From: Atherinomorus stipes
Taxonomy: Eukaryota; Chordata; Actinopteri; Atheriniformes; Atherinidae
Direction: 5' to 3'
Assembly (NCBI GenBank): GCA_023101725.1
Contig: JALJCO010003008.1
Span: 558,001-622,000, forward strand
Length of the DNA: 64,000 nucleotides
Of this stretch, positions 1 through 11,720 are shown in pieces. A program made the translations under genes and the position numbers. Within the stretch, counting starts at the first letter, position 1, and the number at the start of each line of letters is the position of its first letter. The notes beneath the pieces are model-generated. The model searched no databases and was not told where the DNA came from. It was given only the letters and a program-made list of their open reading frames with translations.

Positions 1-198
1 TTTGAGTCATGGTGCAAAGAAGACCCAGCTGTGCCGCAAGGCATCATGGGAAATAATGAGGATGAGGAGGTGTGGTCATCTCGCTGCTGTCTGCAAAGGG
101 ACAGCGGGAGCAGTGAGTGATGCTGGGAAACAGGGAGGGAGGGGCTGATGCAGGCAGCTCCTGATGAAGGGGGGAGCCATATAAACTATCTGTCTCCA

Positions 199-303
199 GG
201 AAAAGTCGCTACATTTGTCGCTAGGCACTTTTTTGAAAATAAGTCGCTAGAGGGTCTGAAAAGTCACGAAACATGGCGACAAAGTGGCTAAGTTGGCAAC
301 AAT
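199..303. mobile_element. Fragment of a fish MITE-like repeat ending in GTTGGCAACA
   Basis: The stretch repeats GTCGCTA-type units and ends with GTTGGCAACA. This resembles one end of a hAT-like family with CAGTGTTGCCAAC termini found in many fish genomes. The other end is not seen. Family assignment is from memory of the pattern. Confidence 0.35.
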
Positions 304-778
304 GAAGTAGACTTTAAAGTATGCAGATAGTAACCTTTTAGGTTTGTTATGAGTTTACTGATAATACTTATAGTACACTGTTAAGTGTTTAAATACATTT
401 TCAAATATACTGAAAATGACCTTACTATACTTCTACTCCCCCTTTAATGCTGAGTAAAAAATATTACAAAATTTCTGTCAAAAATAGATTCAGGTGTTTT
501 CTTTGACTCCAAAATGGTCCAGTAACATTTAAACTCTGTATGTTTGAAAAAGTACTATGAATGTACTACTATTAAAGTATATTGTTCAAAAGTTTAAACA
601 TAAATAAAGGCTAAATATGTTAAACTTTCAGTATGTTTATTAGTAAATGCCAAGTAAACTTTAAGTATCTTTCTGATAAGTACATAAATAGTAAACTGAA
701 AGTATACTGTCTTATTTAAAGTTTTAAATGAGTATACTTAAAGCATACTTGCATATACTACTTTTTGGTAAGGGTGAC
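304..778. repeat. AT-rich stretch with many AAGTATACT-like units
   Basis: Short variants of AAGTATAC, AGTATACTT and TTAAGTAT recur through this stretch, which ends at GGTAAGGGTGAC. No frame is open for long. It may be a decayed MITE, but clean terminal repeats are not visible. Confidence 0.25.
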
Positions 779-814
779 TGAACTCTTTGTAACATTTGTG
801 GGACCAATCACTTC

Positions 815-1115
815 ATTTGAACAGAAACGATGGTAGATTTTAGGAGAACCGTGAGCAAGCCTACCACGGTTTCCATCCTGGGAGAGGAAGTGTTGTTAAT
901 TAGGGGTGACAGATACCTGGGGGTTTACCAAGACAGCAAACTGGACTGAAAATACAAAACTGAGGATGTCTACAAGGAGTAACAGGCCAGAGATTAGTTC
1001 TAGGGAAAGCTCAAGTCTTCAGTACTTGCAAGACAATGCTGCATATCTTCTTAGTCCAAGAGAGAGCAGCAGCATCAGGGGCAGTTCTGATTTAAAGCTA
1101 TCAAACCGATCAAGT
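815..1115 (+). pseudogene. LINE reverse transcriptase C-terminal remnant (CR1/L2/Rex-like)
   Basis: From 821 the frame reads T-E-T-MVDFRR, then GDRYLGVYQDSKLD, matching the region just after the catalytic palm in CR1/L2-group LINEs (usual pattern K-MV-DFRR ... YLGV-LD--LDW). A stop follows LD. More stops appear in the next segment, which still resembles the thumb region (KTEDVYKE, then GKLKSS). Neither the 5' part of the ORF nor a clear 3' end is present, so this is a short dead fragment. Confidence 0.65.
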
Positions 1116-1479
1116 ACACTGCCTCTGTGATGCTTCTGTTCTGAAGTCTATGTTGTTTCATTGTGAGAAGATGAATGTTGCACAAGCTGCTCAACATAAA
1201 GGCCAACACAGAAAATGTTTTACACAGCAGGCCGATTAAAGTTAAAAAAATGTAAATTTAGATATTTGCATGGGAACGTGTTGTGGTTTTTGACACTAGA
1301 TGCTGGAAACATTTTAAAAAGAAAAAATCAACAGAGAACTGTGTTTTTTCTGAATTGTGAAATTGGACTGCTTAAACATTTTTTCATTGATTGATTTTTA
1401 GGACAGGTCTGAAATCCTGTGATGCAGAGGGGTTTTTGTGTTAGACAAAAAGCCAGCTGCACCTCTAACTGGAACTGTC
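1116..1479. other. No recognisable feature
   Basis: AT-rich sequence with no convincing coding frame, RNA gene or repeat structure. Confidence 0.4.
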
Positions 1480-1945
1480 ATGGTCTCAAGCTGAAGTTTT
1501 TCCAAGCCACCTCTGAATGCATCTCATCTTCAGCTGTAAATGCTGATTCTCCCCACCTGTGCTGCTCTCTATTTAAGCAGCAGCCTCTCCTCCTGCTACT
1601 GCCAGAAGCTCAGAGTCCCCACTGCTCTCTGTATCCAGCCTTGCTTTGTGTGTTCAGAACCTTTTGTGTAAGATTTGCTTTTGTTCTTGGACTCCTGAGC
1701 CTGTCTGCCCCAGCCTAATTGTGAGGAACTCCTCTCATCGTAATTTTTTGTTATTTTTTGTTATTTTTTTGGGACTAAAGGCTGTGTCTGGATTAGATCT
1801 TGGATTCTGTATTATACTTGTTTCCTTTCTGGTCTCACCACCTGCTCTCCTGTCCTCTGTGGCTCTCTGTTTACTCCTGTACATCCCCCTGGACCAATCT
1901 GAACAAACCATGGAAGAGCCAGATGCCAGAACCTGCCTTTTGCTA
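1480..1945 (+). mobile_element. Possible LTR-like remnant
   Basis: A TATTTAAGCAGC promoter-like box is followed by CT-rich sequence and then by a segment that could be the start of an internal region (GGACCAATC, CCATGGAAGAGCC). The layout resembles Ty3/gypsy LTRs of fish. No second LTR and no gag or pol lies next to it, so this is a weak call. Confidence 0.25.
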
Positions 1946-1977
1946 TTTTTAACACAAGTTTTTTTTAAAAATATATG

Positions 1978-1980
<3 letters not shown>

Positions 1981-2031
<51 letters not shown>
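1981..2031. repeat. (TA)n microsatellite
   Basis: About 25 perfect TA units, preceded by a T/A-rich lead. Confidence 0.95.
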
Positions 2032-2034
<3 letters not shown>

Positions 2035-2229
2035 ACTATTTCTGAGATTTCTGAACTAATGAGGACCCAGTCTACTTAAACATTACAGGAACATGACTTT
2101 AAAAAATGTTCAAGGTTTTTTTTTTTTCTCGGAGGTTGGATTTTCCGAGTTTGAAGTCATAAATACAAAAATACCCTTTGAAGTCAGATTCCTGACCTGC
2201 AAAATGGGTTGACAGTTCTGACTTCACCG

Positions 2230-2890
2230 GTGTTGTATAGTGACGAAGTAAAGATACTTTGTTACGTTACTCAAGAAGTTTTTTTTTTTTTATTTGTACT
2301 TTGCTACTTCTATTTCTGACAACTTTTACTTATACTTTACATTTTCTGAAAAAAGAAATCAATACTTTTACTCTGTTACATTCACCTGAGCATCCTCATT
2401 ACTTGTTACAAAATAAGAAGGAACATGATGGACAATCGTTTTGTTGTCGTGGGCCTAGCAGCCAGTGATGTTGGAGATACAGATTGCAAGACATTATCAC
2501 TGGTTTACGCCGTTGTGTGACGGATGAAAGCGGCGGCCAGTGGGTAAATTTCACAAACCGTCGCATTATGGGGTCAGGAGTCTCAGATATTTTTGTACAT
2601 GGTATTGGGTTTATGTAAGGAGGTACTGAAGCTCATTTACACTTTGCAAATTAAACAAAACTTTAAACCTAATTTAAACAAAACGAGAAAATGTTTAATT
2701 CAAATTTGTGATTGCGTTTTATTAACAGTACTTTTTACTTCTTATTCTTAAGTACAGTAAAAAAAAAAGTACAGTAGCTTTTTCACTTTTACTCAAGTAA
2801 TATTCTAGCAGGCGACTTTCACTTTTACTTGGGTAATTTTCCAGTAAGGTACTTTTACTCAAGTATGTCTTTTAAGTACTTTAATGGGTG
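2230..2890. mobile_element. Non-autonomous hAT-like element with 'acttttactcaagta' motifs
   Basis: The left end reads GTGTTGTATAGTGACGAAGT. The right part holds repeated CTTTTACTCAAGTA-type units and ends in AAGTACTTTAATGGG. This is the pattern of a very common fish hAT-type MITE with CAGTGTTGTATA termini. The central part (about 2400-2640) is unrelated single-copy-looking sequence. No transposase is encoded. Confidence 0.5.
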
Positions 2891-2939
2891 AAGTCCAGTG
2901 TTGTATAAAGATGAAAGCAATGAGCAAACTTAAAAGCTT

Positions 2940-3370
2940 AGAACCTAATTACTACCTACATAATAATAATAATAATAAACATGTTTTATTTGAAAAATGC
3001 CTCATCAGAGCACCCCAAGGACAATGTACAGAGCAGACAACACATTAAAAGCCGTAAGCTAAAATGCTAAAAACACAAAACATAACAGGAACCACATGAA
3101 AACAACATTGGATTGGTGCATATGGACAATAAGAGTGTCTGTACAGAAGAGTTTTGAATTTGGATTTAAAGAGAGGGAAATGTTTACTGTATGGAGATTG
3201 GGAATTCCAGGGATGGGGAGCAGAGTAATACACAGTAATAAGTTTTGTTGTGCTTTGTTGAAAGAGGTGGGATACAATCTCATTTAACAGCAGAAAAAAA
3301 TAGGCTTTTAAGTAAATAAGATTGTATCCCACATACAATCCTATTAACTTAACAGCAGATGTAATTTTTT
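2940..3370. repeat. Dispersed repeat with a hairpin, possibly a LINE 3' tail
   Basis: It starts with an (ATA)n-type run at about 2961-2977 and a TTTTATTTGAAAAATGC segment reminiscent of fish LINE tails. It contains a hairpin whose arms GTGGGATACAATCT (3267-3280) and AGATTGTATCCCAC (3319-3332) are perfect inverts. No gene is seen. Confidence 0.3.
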
Positions 3371-4752
3371 TTATTAACAAAATGCGAAGAGTTGGTCGCA
3401 GTCAGGAGCCCTGCAACCTCTCGCTTTCTTAGACCAGGGAGCATATTGTACACATCACTCTTGTAACCACAAATTTTAAATTTCTCTGGTTATTACAACC
3501 ATGAACAGCGCAACATGTTCCTGAATCATGCAAGGATATTTTCTGGGGCAAATCGTTAAGAAATGTTACTGTATGAACACTCTTGTTGTAATGTTAGAAT
3601 AAATAACATTATTCTAACATATTATTCTAACCCTACCAATGCCCTACCAAGACATTGGTAGGGCAGCTACAGTACCAATGACTCTGGCGCAGGTTCTTTC
3701 CAGGGTTCTATAGGAACCAATATAACGAAGGTGTTTAGTATTTTGTTGCCATTAAACAGAATAATGTAATAAATGTTTACAGATACAACACGGATACAAC
3801 AGCACATGTTTGAGAAGTTAAACTTGCACGGTGTCTCCTTTGTCTGTGGCACTCTGATCTCCTTTCATCCTCCATAAAACAAATCATCACCTTCCAGTCG
3901 AGTCTTCTTCTCCTTTTTTCTGTCTTCCAGCCTCAATGGTAGACTCCTGATGCGATTGTCCATGATTAAAGGTGTAATTTTGTTTTACATACACAATCCT
4001 TCTTAGATTATCTTCAAATGAATTTTTGGGTGCATGGGCGGAAAATTGAATGAGCTCTTTTTGACCTCTTTTTATCCCCAACTTTTGTTTGTCGCAAGAA
4101 TACACACGAGAATTAGACCTGTCTGTAAGCGCGTTCACGAGGCAAACGTCAAAGCCAAAACGAAATTTTATCAGGACAGACCTAGTGAAGGAAATTATGT
4201 TCCAACAGGGAAAAACGTCATTAAAATGTAACGGTACGGTTGATAGAGAGAATCTGCGGAGTAAAAGGGCTGGACCCTGATGAATATAAGGAGCGGAAGT
4301 CTGACGTGAAGTTAACCAAACAGCAACAAGTGTGTTAGCTTTTGTAGCTACATTAGCATTAGCCGTTCATCTACCATCGTTTACTGGACTCTTACATAAA
4401 AGATAATAAGTTACACAAGCCGCAACACTTACCGACTGCATATCCTCACTGAATAAATATAATCCACTGGTTCCTGGTCGATTAGTCCACTGTTACAGCA
4501 CTGAAAACTGCTGAATTTCTTACGAAGCAGCTCAGCATGGTGGTTTTTTTTCCCCCTCGCGTCATCATCCTCCTTTCTGACAAATCTGGTTATTAACTGC
4601 CACTCCATGGCATGTAATCAGCTGATTTCAGGTGGTGCTAAAGAGGCTAGCTTAGCAGATAGCAGCCTCTGTGTTCATCATTCCCAGAGGAAAAACAAAA
4701 TCACGTACTGTGGAGAGCGCGCTCTTGTGGCCAATGGGCTATATGCACGGTT
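3371..4752. other. No gene seen; small inverted repeats only
   Basis: Short inverted repeats occur near 3591-3620 and 3633-3664 (CCCTACCAATG paired with CATTGGTAGGG). Reading frames here are short, lack splice context and resemble no family I know. Confidence 0.35.
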
Positions 4753-4929
4753 CCACTACTTCCTGAACTTCAGACTGCACCTTTGCTTCATGTCTTTCAT
4801 TATTGGACAAACTGATTAATCCAGGTGTGTTTGGCCAGTTATTGAAATCAGAGACACCTGGATTAATCAGTTTGTCCAATAATGAAAGACAGGAAGCAAA
4901 GGTGCTGCCTAAAGTTCAGGAAGTAGTGG
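4753..4929. repeat. Long inverted repeat (76-bp arms, 25-bp spacer)
   Basis: The left arm 4753-4828 and right arm 4854-4929 are reverse complements with about four mismatches. They start CCACTACTTCCTGAAC and end at CCAGGTGT next to the loop. It is long enough to extrude as a cruciform or fold as an RNA hairpin. It abuts a CAGTGTTGCCAGG terminus at 4933. It may be a palindromic MITE. Confidence 0.9.
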
Positions 4930-4932
4930 ATT

Positions 4933-5820
4933 CAGTGTTGCCAGGTGGGAAATATAGAATTATCGTACCAGAGACTCAAAATTATCGTATTTTGAGGGAT
5001 ATTATCGTACACCCATCATAAGTAAAATAACAACCCCACTGATGCGTGAATTATTGTCACTGTAGTGTTTAAAAGCGCTCATAGGCACTTGTGACTTTGC
5101 TGCGTCAGTACGGAATGGGTTAACGGCGTCACAATATCAGGTGTAATCTACACAGATGATATGTATGTAGGGTTTATGAAGTTTCATTTTCATTTTCATG
5201 ACATAACTTTAACAGCAAACACCAAAAGTGAGCGAGCCTGACTCGCTCGGCATGATATCACTGGTAGACAGATTATTAGAGGCCGGTAGCCTAAACATTT
5301 TAAACACTAAACACAACTTATATTGATTCTCAGTCTTACTTGTGAAAAGTAACTCCCAGGTTGCTGCTTTCGATGCTCTGCCGATTACAGCAGAAGATGC
5401 TGCGCAGCTCTGGCATCGTTCATCCACAGTAGTTACTGTATTAACTGAGCTGTGACCGGTCCAAGATGGTGGCCACGTTTCTCTCCCTCCATCAGTCAAT
5501 CCGGCTTCTACTCATTTATTATTCATACAAATATGTACTCCTCTTCCTTCGTGTTGTTTTGGTTTTAAATCTCGCTCGCCTTCCTGGCTTCTCAGTCGTC
5601 TCCACTGGAAACGGGGAGGCAACATGCAGCCAATTTTCAGATGTTTGTGTGTTTTAAGACGCACCAATGTTAAGCACCTCAGCAAACCATCATTGGCTAA
5701 TGGTAACATGCTGCGCAGTGCCGGTGCTGATGCCTTCAGGGTTCACAAAAAAATTTGCCAGCTGACTGTTTTACTACACAGTTAATATGCCATGATCACC
5801 GGGAATTATCGTACATTTGA
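4933..5820. mobile_element. hAT-like non-autonomous element, 3' end unclear
   Basis: It opens with CAGTGTTGCCAGG, a hAT-style terminus, then has repeated ATTATCGTA units (from 4962). GGGAATTATCGTAC recurs near 5801, suggesting the other subterminal region. No transposase frame is present. The extent is a guess from these two ends. Confidence 0.35.
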
Positions 5821-8439
5821 TCCACTTCTTTGCTTAGTATCACTTCAGTTTAGAATGAAATTATCTTACAAATACGTTTGGAGTTTATCCGATTTAAACA
5901 GTATAACAGAGCTGGAACCGTGCATATCGTTACCATGCCGGTGTAAGAGGAAGTGTCACACCAAATACCGGAAGCCCACTCTCCAGAGTTTCTAGCACGT
6001 TTTAACTGAGTCCTATTCCAATACACATGTTTTAACATGAAAAAGTGGGATTTCCGGGTGATGACTCCTTTTAATAATCCTGTCATGCAAACGTGAAAAC
6101 ATTGTCTTCTCTTCTTACTTTTCGTGGGTTTTGTTTTATTTTGTTGGGGTGCAAAAGTAACACATCACAGTCACAGATGGTTGTGTTGCATCGGTCCCTA
6201 TACCAAAATCACTAACTCATGTGCGAATGTAAAATGAAACAGTTCTCCTGGAGAGGGGGGTTCATACAACCAAATTTGAGGTGAGCAGTTCTTAGAACTG
6301 CGTTCTTTGAACATATGACTGCGTTCTTATAACTGCTCTGTCTGATGCGGTTTATGACACAACTGCCAAAAGATCAACACTTTGTCCTGAGACATTTGAG
6401 ACCTGTTTGAAACAGTCGGCAAGAGCTCCATCTGCTGGCCATGGGTGTGTACTGCAGCTGAGGGAAGTGGCTAACATGGTTAACCTCTCAAATGCCTCTT
6501 TCATACAGCTTGTAATGGAATAAATAAGCAGTATTGCTCCCCTCTGGACCTCCAACAAATCCTCCAAACGACTGCCCACAATGTCAAAATTGCAGTAAAA
6601 CTGCAAAAAATCCGTCCTATCATCCCCACGAAACCAGGCATTAGCCTCCATGAAATCGCTCATGTCTGAAATCAGGTTCCAAGTTGGAGAGATTCAAAAC
6701 CTTGACCGTCTACATTCCATCAGGACAGTGGAGCTGTACAACGGGAGGATGTGACGTCAGTGTGACAAACACGGCACTGGTCACAACAGCAATGGTAGCA
6801 GTGATCAACGCTGTTGTGGTGCTTCTCCAGGCAATCCTGGCTTGTTTACAGCTTCTGCACCAAAATGATGTTTGCGCTTCTGTACCATCAACAGTGGAAG
6901 CAAGTCTACATGCATGTCACATGATATGAGGTGAGCCCTTACCTGAGCATGCACTACGTCTTGTTCTGGCTTTGAAATGTTACTCTTTCATCATCATAGC
7001 GCCACCCGCAGACTTGTAGCGGTTTCGTGGGGATGGTTAAGCCTTTCTTCGGTTTTTCGCAACCATTTTCACACCTGAACTGGCTTTGGTGCCGTGGGGA
7101 CATGGCCTTAGAAATGTCTAAGTAGACATTATTTTACCCACTTTGTTCAAGAGAAACTCCAAGAATTCTAACCTATCCACTCCCTGAGGAAGAAGTGAAC
7201 AGCCTGCTGAAAGACAAGCTAACAGGAGTTTGCTCCAGGGTTCAGAAGAAAAGATTTCTCTCTCTCTCTCGCTCCTTTTTTTTTTTTTTTTTTTTTAAGC
7301 CCTAGACCACAGCAAGTTGGAAAAAATGTGGTTACGTTCAGTGTGGGAGTTTAGCTGTTGTACTGGACTTTGGGTCGAGCGCATACAGCTCCATAACAGG
7401 GTAATCCATTTTAGGAGTCCAACCATCCATCGGTGTTGACGTCATGAAATGGGCACACAAACATGTTGAATAGTTGAGGGCTTCGGTTGTTCAGTGCAGT
7501 CAGCCGTTTTACTTTCGTGTTGGGAATTAGACACATAAAAAGCTAATATTTAACACCAAATTTGTTCATACAGTGGTAAAGGTTAACACATATTTAGCAT
7601 ATGCCTGCAGTTGGCTTTGAAAAGCATACAGCACCCTTTAAACAACAGTGTCTTTAGTCTCCACTGGAATAATAAATACTACAGGAGTTAATTCAGGGTA
7701 GTTCACTTAGATGTCTTTGGTAAACATCAAATAGCAGCTAATTAGTATGTTTTTTACATTTTTAGTATGCCTCAAGCTTCCTGATGTCAAATTGTTTCTC
7801 CTCAGTTTTGAGTGATGTGCTCATCCATCAAACTGTCACTATTTCCGTAGAACCTAAATTTTCACAAAAGAGACAAAACATGCAAAATGATACAATACAC
7901 TTCAAATGCCTGAAGATGGCAAGTTATATGTATCAATGGTGGTTTACTGGGATTTAAAAGTCTTATGCACTGCTGGTTAATGACAAAAATATTCTTAATT
8001 CAAGGATTTTAAACATTGGCAGTTCATCATCTGGTCACGTCTTGTAAAGGGGGTGGTGAAAAAGAAAAGCCAGCTTTTTTACACTGTGACACAGTTGATA
8101 GCAATATTGAAAAAGGAAATTGATAAAAAAAAAAAATCCACTTGTATAAATTGTGGGTGGATTTTAAGTTCAAAACAAAACTGAAGATGATCTCACAGTC
8201 AGTGCCTCCCTTGTTCAAGTCACTTCAAGTTTTATCAAGTTATATTTTTCTTTCATTTTACAATCTCAACTGACAGCAGTTTATATGGGGGGGCAATTTG
8301 GTGGACTTTACTAACAATTTGATCTGCTTTTAAGTAAACTTCCATGTCAACAAACTCTGCTTTTCTCTGCCCCTCCATGAAACCTCCCCCCATCTCCATC
8401 ATCACCTCCGTCTCCCAATGAGCTCAGGTCCATCGCTAT
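5821..8439. other. Non-coding; possible decayed transposon at about 6250-7100; simple repeats
   Basis: A CT-repeat plus T-run lies at about 7257-7298. Frames on both strands at 6352-6929 are open for 80-100 codons but resemble no protein I recognise and have no splice sites that would join them. They may lie in a decayed DNA transposon. The rest is plain sequence. Confidence 0.3.
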
Positions 8440-8829
8440 AGCAACTGGTTGCCACGGGTGACGAGACACAGCCAGCGCCAGCCAGCATTCTCAGTTGTTG
8501 TCGACGGTAGGCAGAGAAGAGAGAAGGCGAGGCGTGAGCTCAGCAGCAGAGAGGGAGAGGCTTTTTCTCCCGCTAAAACATCAACAAAATGTAAAAAAAA
8601 AGATAAATAAATAAAAGAAAAATATTCCATTAAGACAGACGGATTCTTTCATCTCTGTTTCATCTCCTGGAGGGGCAGCCAGAGAATGGTAACAACTTGT
8701 TCATCCAGGAAAGTGTTGCTTCAGCACTCGGCAGTGTCGGAGTGCAGGGGGTGACCCCAACGCCCAAAACCACAACTGAGATCGCAGTGACCGAGACCAG
8801 CACTGCTGCTGACGCTGCTGCCTCTGCAG
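8440..8829 (+). other. Candidate first exon and promoter region ending in a strong splice donor
   Basis: Locally GC-rich sequence with CpGs (about 8440-8570) gives way to an exon-like stretch that ends CTGCAGG followed by GTGAGT at 8830. One frame is open from just after a TAA at about 8632 to the donor. It encodes a Thr/Ala-rich stretch (for example TPTPKTTTEIAVTETSTAA) but has no ATG, and the only nearby ATG (8687) opens a short frame that soon stops. I do not recognise the peptide. It could be the non-coding first exon of the cortexin transcript 43 kb downstream, the first exon of another gene, or a chance match. Only the donor and the local composition are seen directly. Confidence 0.35.
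8448..8462 (+). promoter_or_regulatory. X-box-like (RFX) motif
   Basis: GTTGCC, a 3-base spacer, then GGTGAC is an imperfect inverted half-site pair, one base off the GTNRCC-N(0-3)-RGYAAC consensus for RFX factors. It sits at the upstream edge of the candidate first exon. Short motifs of this kind often arise by chance. Confidence 0.2.
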
Positions 8830-11282
8830 GGTGAGTCTCAACTTCCCTCCCTTTTTCAGTTTTCACCTGAATTATGTTTGTCAGAGGTCCTGTGAGTCCA
8901 CAATGGGAAGGTTCAGGGTGATGCGGCGAGGTGAACGCTGTCATAGACCTTTGCATGTGTGACAAGGGGGTGTGATGACGTCTCCTGCTGGTTAGGCAAA
9001 ACTGTGGCACCATAGGGAGCAAAAACTGCTTCTGTCACCCCAAGATATTTTTACCAAACACTGTTGATATTTGTTTGTCATATATGTTTGTCAGGAGGTG
9101 TTGTGTTTATATGCTTCACATGTGGCATGCCTTTTTTTCTATGATTGAGTAAAAATATTCCAATTTTGACATTGTTAAAGGAAGGAAAAGAAATCCAGTC
9201 TGGTAGAATAAACAGTTTTTAAATCACCATTCAGAGCCATAGTGGGGGGTCAGGACCTCCCAGAGGATCCAGTCTGAAATTTTGGTTTCGACAACACCAC
9301 TTAAAACCCTCATTCTGAGGTTTTGATCCTTTCCCCAATCTGATGTTTTATTATGGAAGAAGTAAGATGTACAACCTTTTCTGCTGAGTGATTTCTGCTC
9401 AAGTCAACAACTGTGACAAGAATAATTATATCAGCTAAAATAGCCTCTCAGTTTTCCAGCGCTTTATCCCTTATTTTAAAGCAAACCTGTGTTCTGCAGC
9501 AATGTATCATATTTCACTACAGGATTCAGCTTTTATTGAAAATGGAGGAAAATCTGGTAGGAAAATATTACCCCAGACAGAAAGGCTTATCAGGGAAGCA
9601 ACATGATGACAGAAATTAAATGTGTCAGGAGAGCTACACCCAGTGAGCTCATTAATGTGCTGTTGTGATGCCAGCTACAGGTTGGTAGCCCTTTGTTTTG
9701 TGATGTGTGGTTGCAGTCTGACAGACATGTTTGAATTTTGTATAATTGACCAGTTTAATCTTATTACTGGACATTTCTAATTAGATTTTGACACACCCAT
9801 TGCTGTTTGTTGCAGTCTGTTTTGCTTCATCCTGCTGAAGGTCCATGTCTGTTACAACCCTGTTTATGGCCCAATTACACCAACCACAGTGAATTCATTC
9901 TCTTCAACTTGGATTTCTCTTTAGAGCAAGTGTAATTTTTTTTTGCCAATTTTTGTGTAATTATAGTTAACAATTCAATAAAAAGCTTAATAAAGCATTA
10001 AGCACATTTTATAAAAGCTTGTCTTTCAAAGCTGCTGTTTAGTGTTAATCTGATCTCACAGTGGAGAAAAGGGTGTGAACCTGAAGTCTTCTGAGATAAA
10101 TTTACTCTGGTATAACTGGAGCGTGACTCTTATTTGCAGCTCTGTTAAAGATGTTATTATTTAGCTTTTCAACACTTTAAAACTCTGCTGTTACATTTCA
10201 GTAGGTATCAAATTTAAGTGTGCATCTTTTTAAGCAAGAAAGCCTAACAATTCTTTTTTTTTTTTTGTTTGTTTTGAGGGGGGTTGTTTTTACAGAAAGA
10301 GAATACTGCATTGCAATTGGTGGGCAGCATGTTAAATATCTACCCCACTGACAGCTGGAATATGTTCCAATTCCTTTGATCCTGAACAGGATGTAGTGCA
10401 TAAAGCTGATGCATGGATGTAAAGATGAGAGCAAAATGCTTTGCATTCATGCACAAGATGTGTTTTATTCCAGTTTTACTGTCAGCATCAACAATGACCT
10501 GATATGTCAATTTTCAGTCTGGCCTCGATGTCTGTTGGCATATGGATGCGGTGCCATGATGCTGCTGTAGCTTTTTTGATGAGTTCAGAGGGTCATTTAT
10601 TCCACTTCGGTACAGTTTAACCAATAGCATTCAAGACCTAAATGCCAAAGGGATTTCTCGAAGGAGCTAAAAGAATTTTTCAGTGTTGGGTCATTTGCAT
10701 TTCCACTGAGACCCAAAGTATGGATCTCATGATCCCATTATGAAAATGGAGTCCATTATATGAAACACTCCTTGCCGGAGTGTTGTGGTAAAAATGCTGT
10801 TCACACAACTACCGTCAGAGGAGTCAGACCAAGGGAAGTGCTTCAACTACACTCAGATTTTGTTAATGTTACTTATTATTACAGGTCGGGGGTGGTTTTA
10901 TTCAAGCCTCAGAACTGCGAACCAATCAGAGGTTAATGTTTTATGGTTTAGATCTTATTGTTGGTCATCAGCTGCAGCTTGGAACCAATCTTTGTCTTTT
11001 TGACTGATTGAAGTGGTTAAGTTTAATGTTTTGTTTAAAAAAAAAAAAAAGAAAGAAAAAAACCTTTTTTACTGCAATTCAAATGAATGTTAAAAGGAAA
11101 TCTGTTGTAAAAATTAGATGTGAACTGACAAAAGCAGAGAAGCATAATTAAAGAACTGGAAAGCAAGAATATTTAGCAGGACAAGTTCCCCTCAAACAGG
11201 CTCTGGGTAATTCCAAAGGCTGAAGAGAGAGCTGTTTTTAGGAGAAAATATTACCCGAGGAATTCTGTTTAGGTCATGGTTG
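8830..11282. other. Non-coding, probably intronic or intergenic; no feature recognised
   Basis: It begins with the GTGAGT donor of the candidate exon. It holds homopolymer runs (for example a T-run at about 10254-10266) but no convincing coding frame. Confidence 0.35.
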
Positions 11283-11358
11283 TCAAATGACAGGCACTGT
11301 CCTGCAGGTTTTAGTTGTTTCCCTGTTCCAACACACTTGATTCATATCACTCTGTAGT
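11283..11358. mobile_element. Fragment of the 'CAGGT...TGATTCA' hAT-like MITE family
   Basis: It shares GTCCTGCAGG and CCAACACACTTGATTCA with the elements at 43286-43475 and 43525-43682. Those have CCTGCAGG, ACACACCTGATTCAAAT and GAATCAGGTGTGTTGGA. It is one truncated arm of that family. Confidence 0.45.
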
Positions 11359-11424
11359 GGGAGCAGAATCCCAGCTAGCCTTTTGCCACCCAACATCACA
11401 CACACCAACTTCTCTCCATGCACA

Positions 11425-11720
11425 CCCAAATAACTGGAGGTTATGGATATAACCATGTTCCCTGAGGGAGGGAAACGAGGTACAACACCTTCAGTAAGTA
11501 TGGGGATTGTGCCCTTTGTCTCGCGAGGGCACAGTCACCATATTTGTTATACCAATACTGACCAAAAGGGAACGTACGTCACCGAAAGATGGGTTGGATG
11601 TATATCCGATACAAGTCACATGGCTGTAACGATGTATACTGGCAGGGAAATATCCGCTGTGTGTCACTTGAGGGCAAAAAGATCAGATATGGGCCACTTT
11701 TAATGGCAGTGTAATCGGGG
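11425..11720. repeat. Dispersed fish repeat (GGTTATGGATATAACC start)
   Basis: It opens with GGTTATGGATATAACCATG and then CCTGAGGGAGGGAAACGAGG. It has CTCGCGAGGGCACAGTCACC inside. I recall this pattern from a common fish dispersed repeat. The family name and ends cannot be fixed here. Confidence 0.35.

Noticed and set aside
6352..6929. Opposing frames of about 80-100 codons on both strands
   Set aside because: No family match that I can see. Overlapping openness on both strands suggests composition or a decayed transposon rather than genes.
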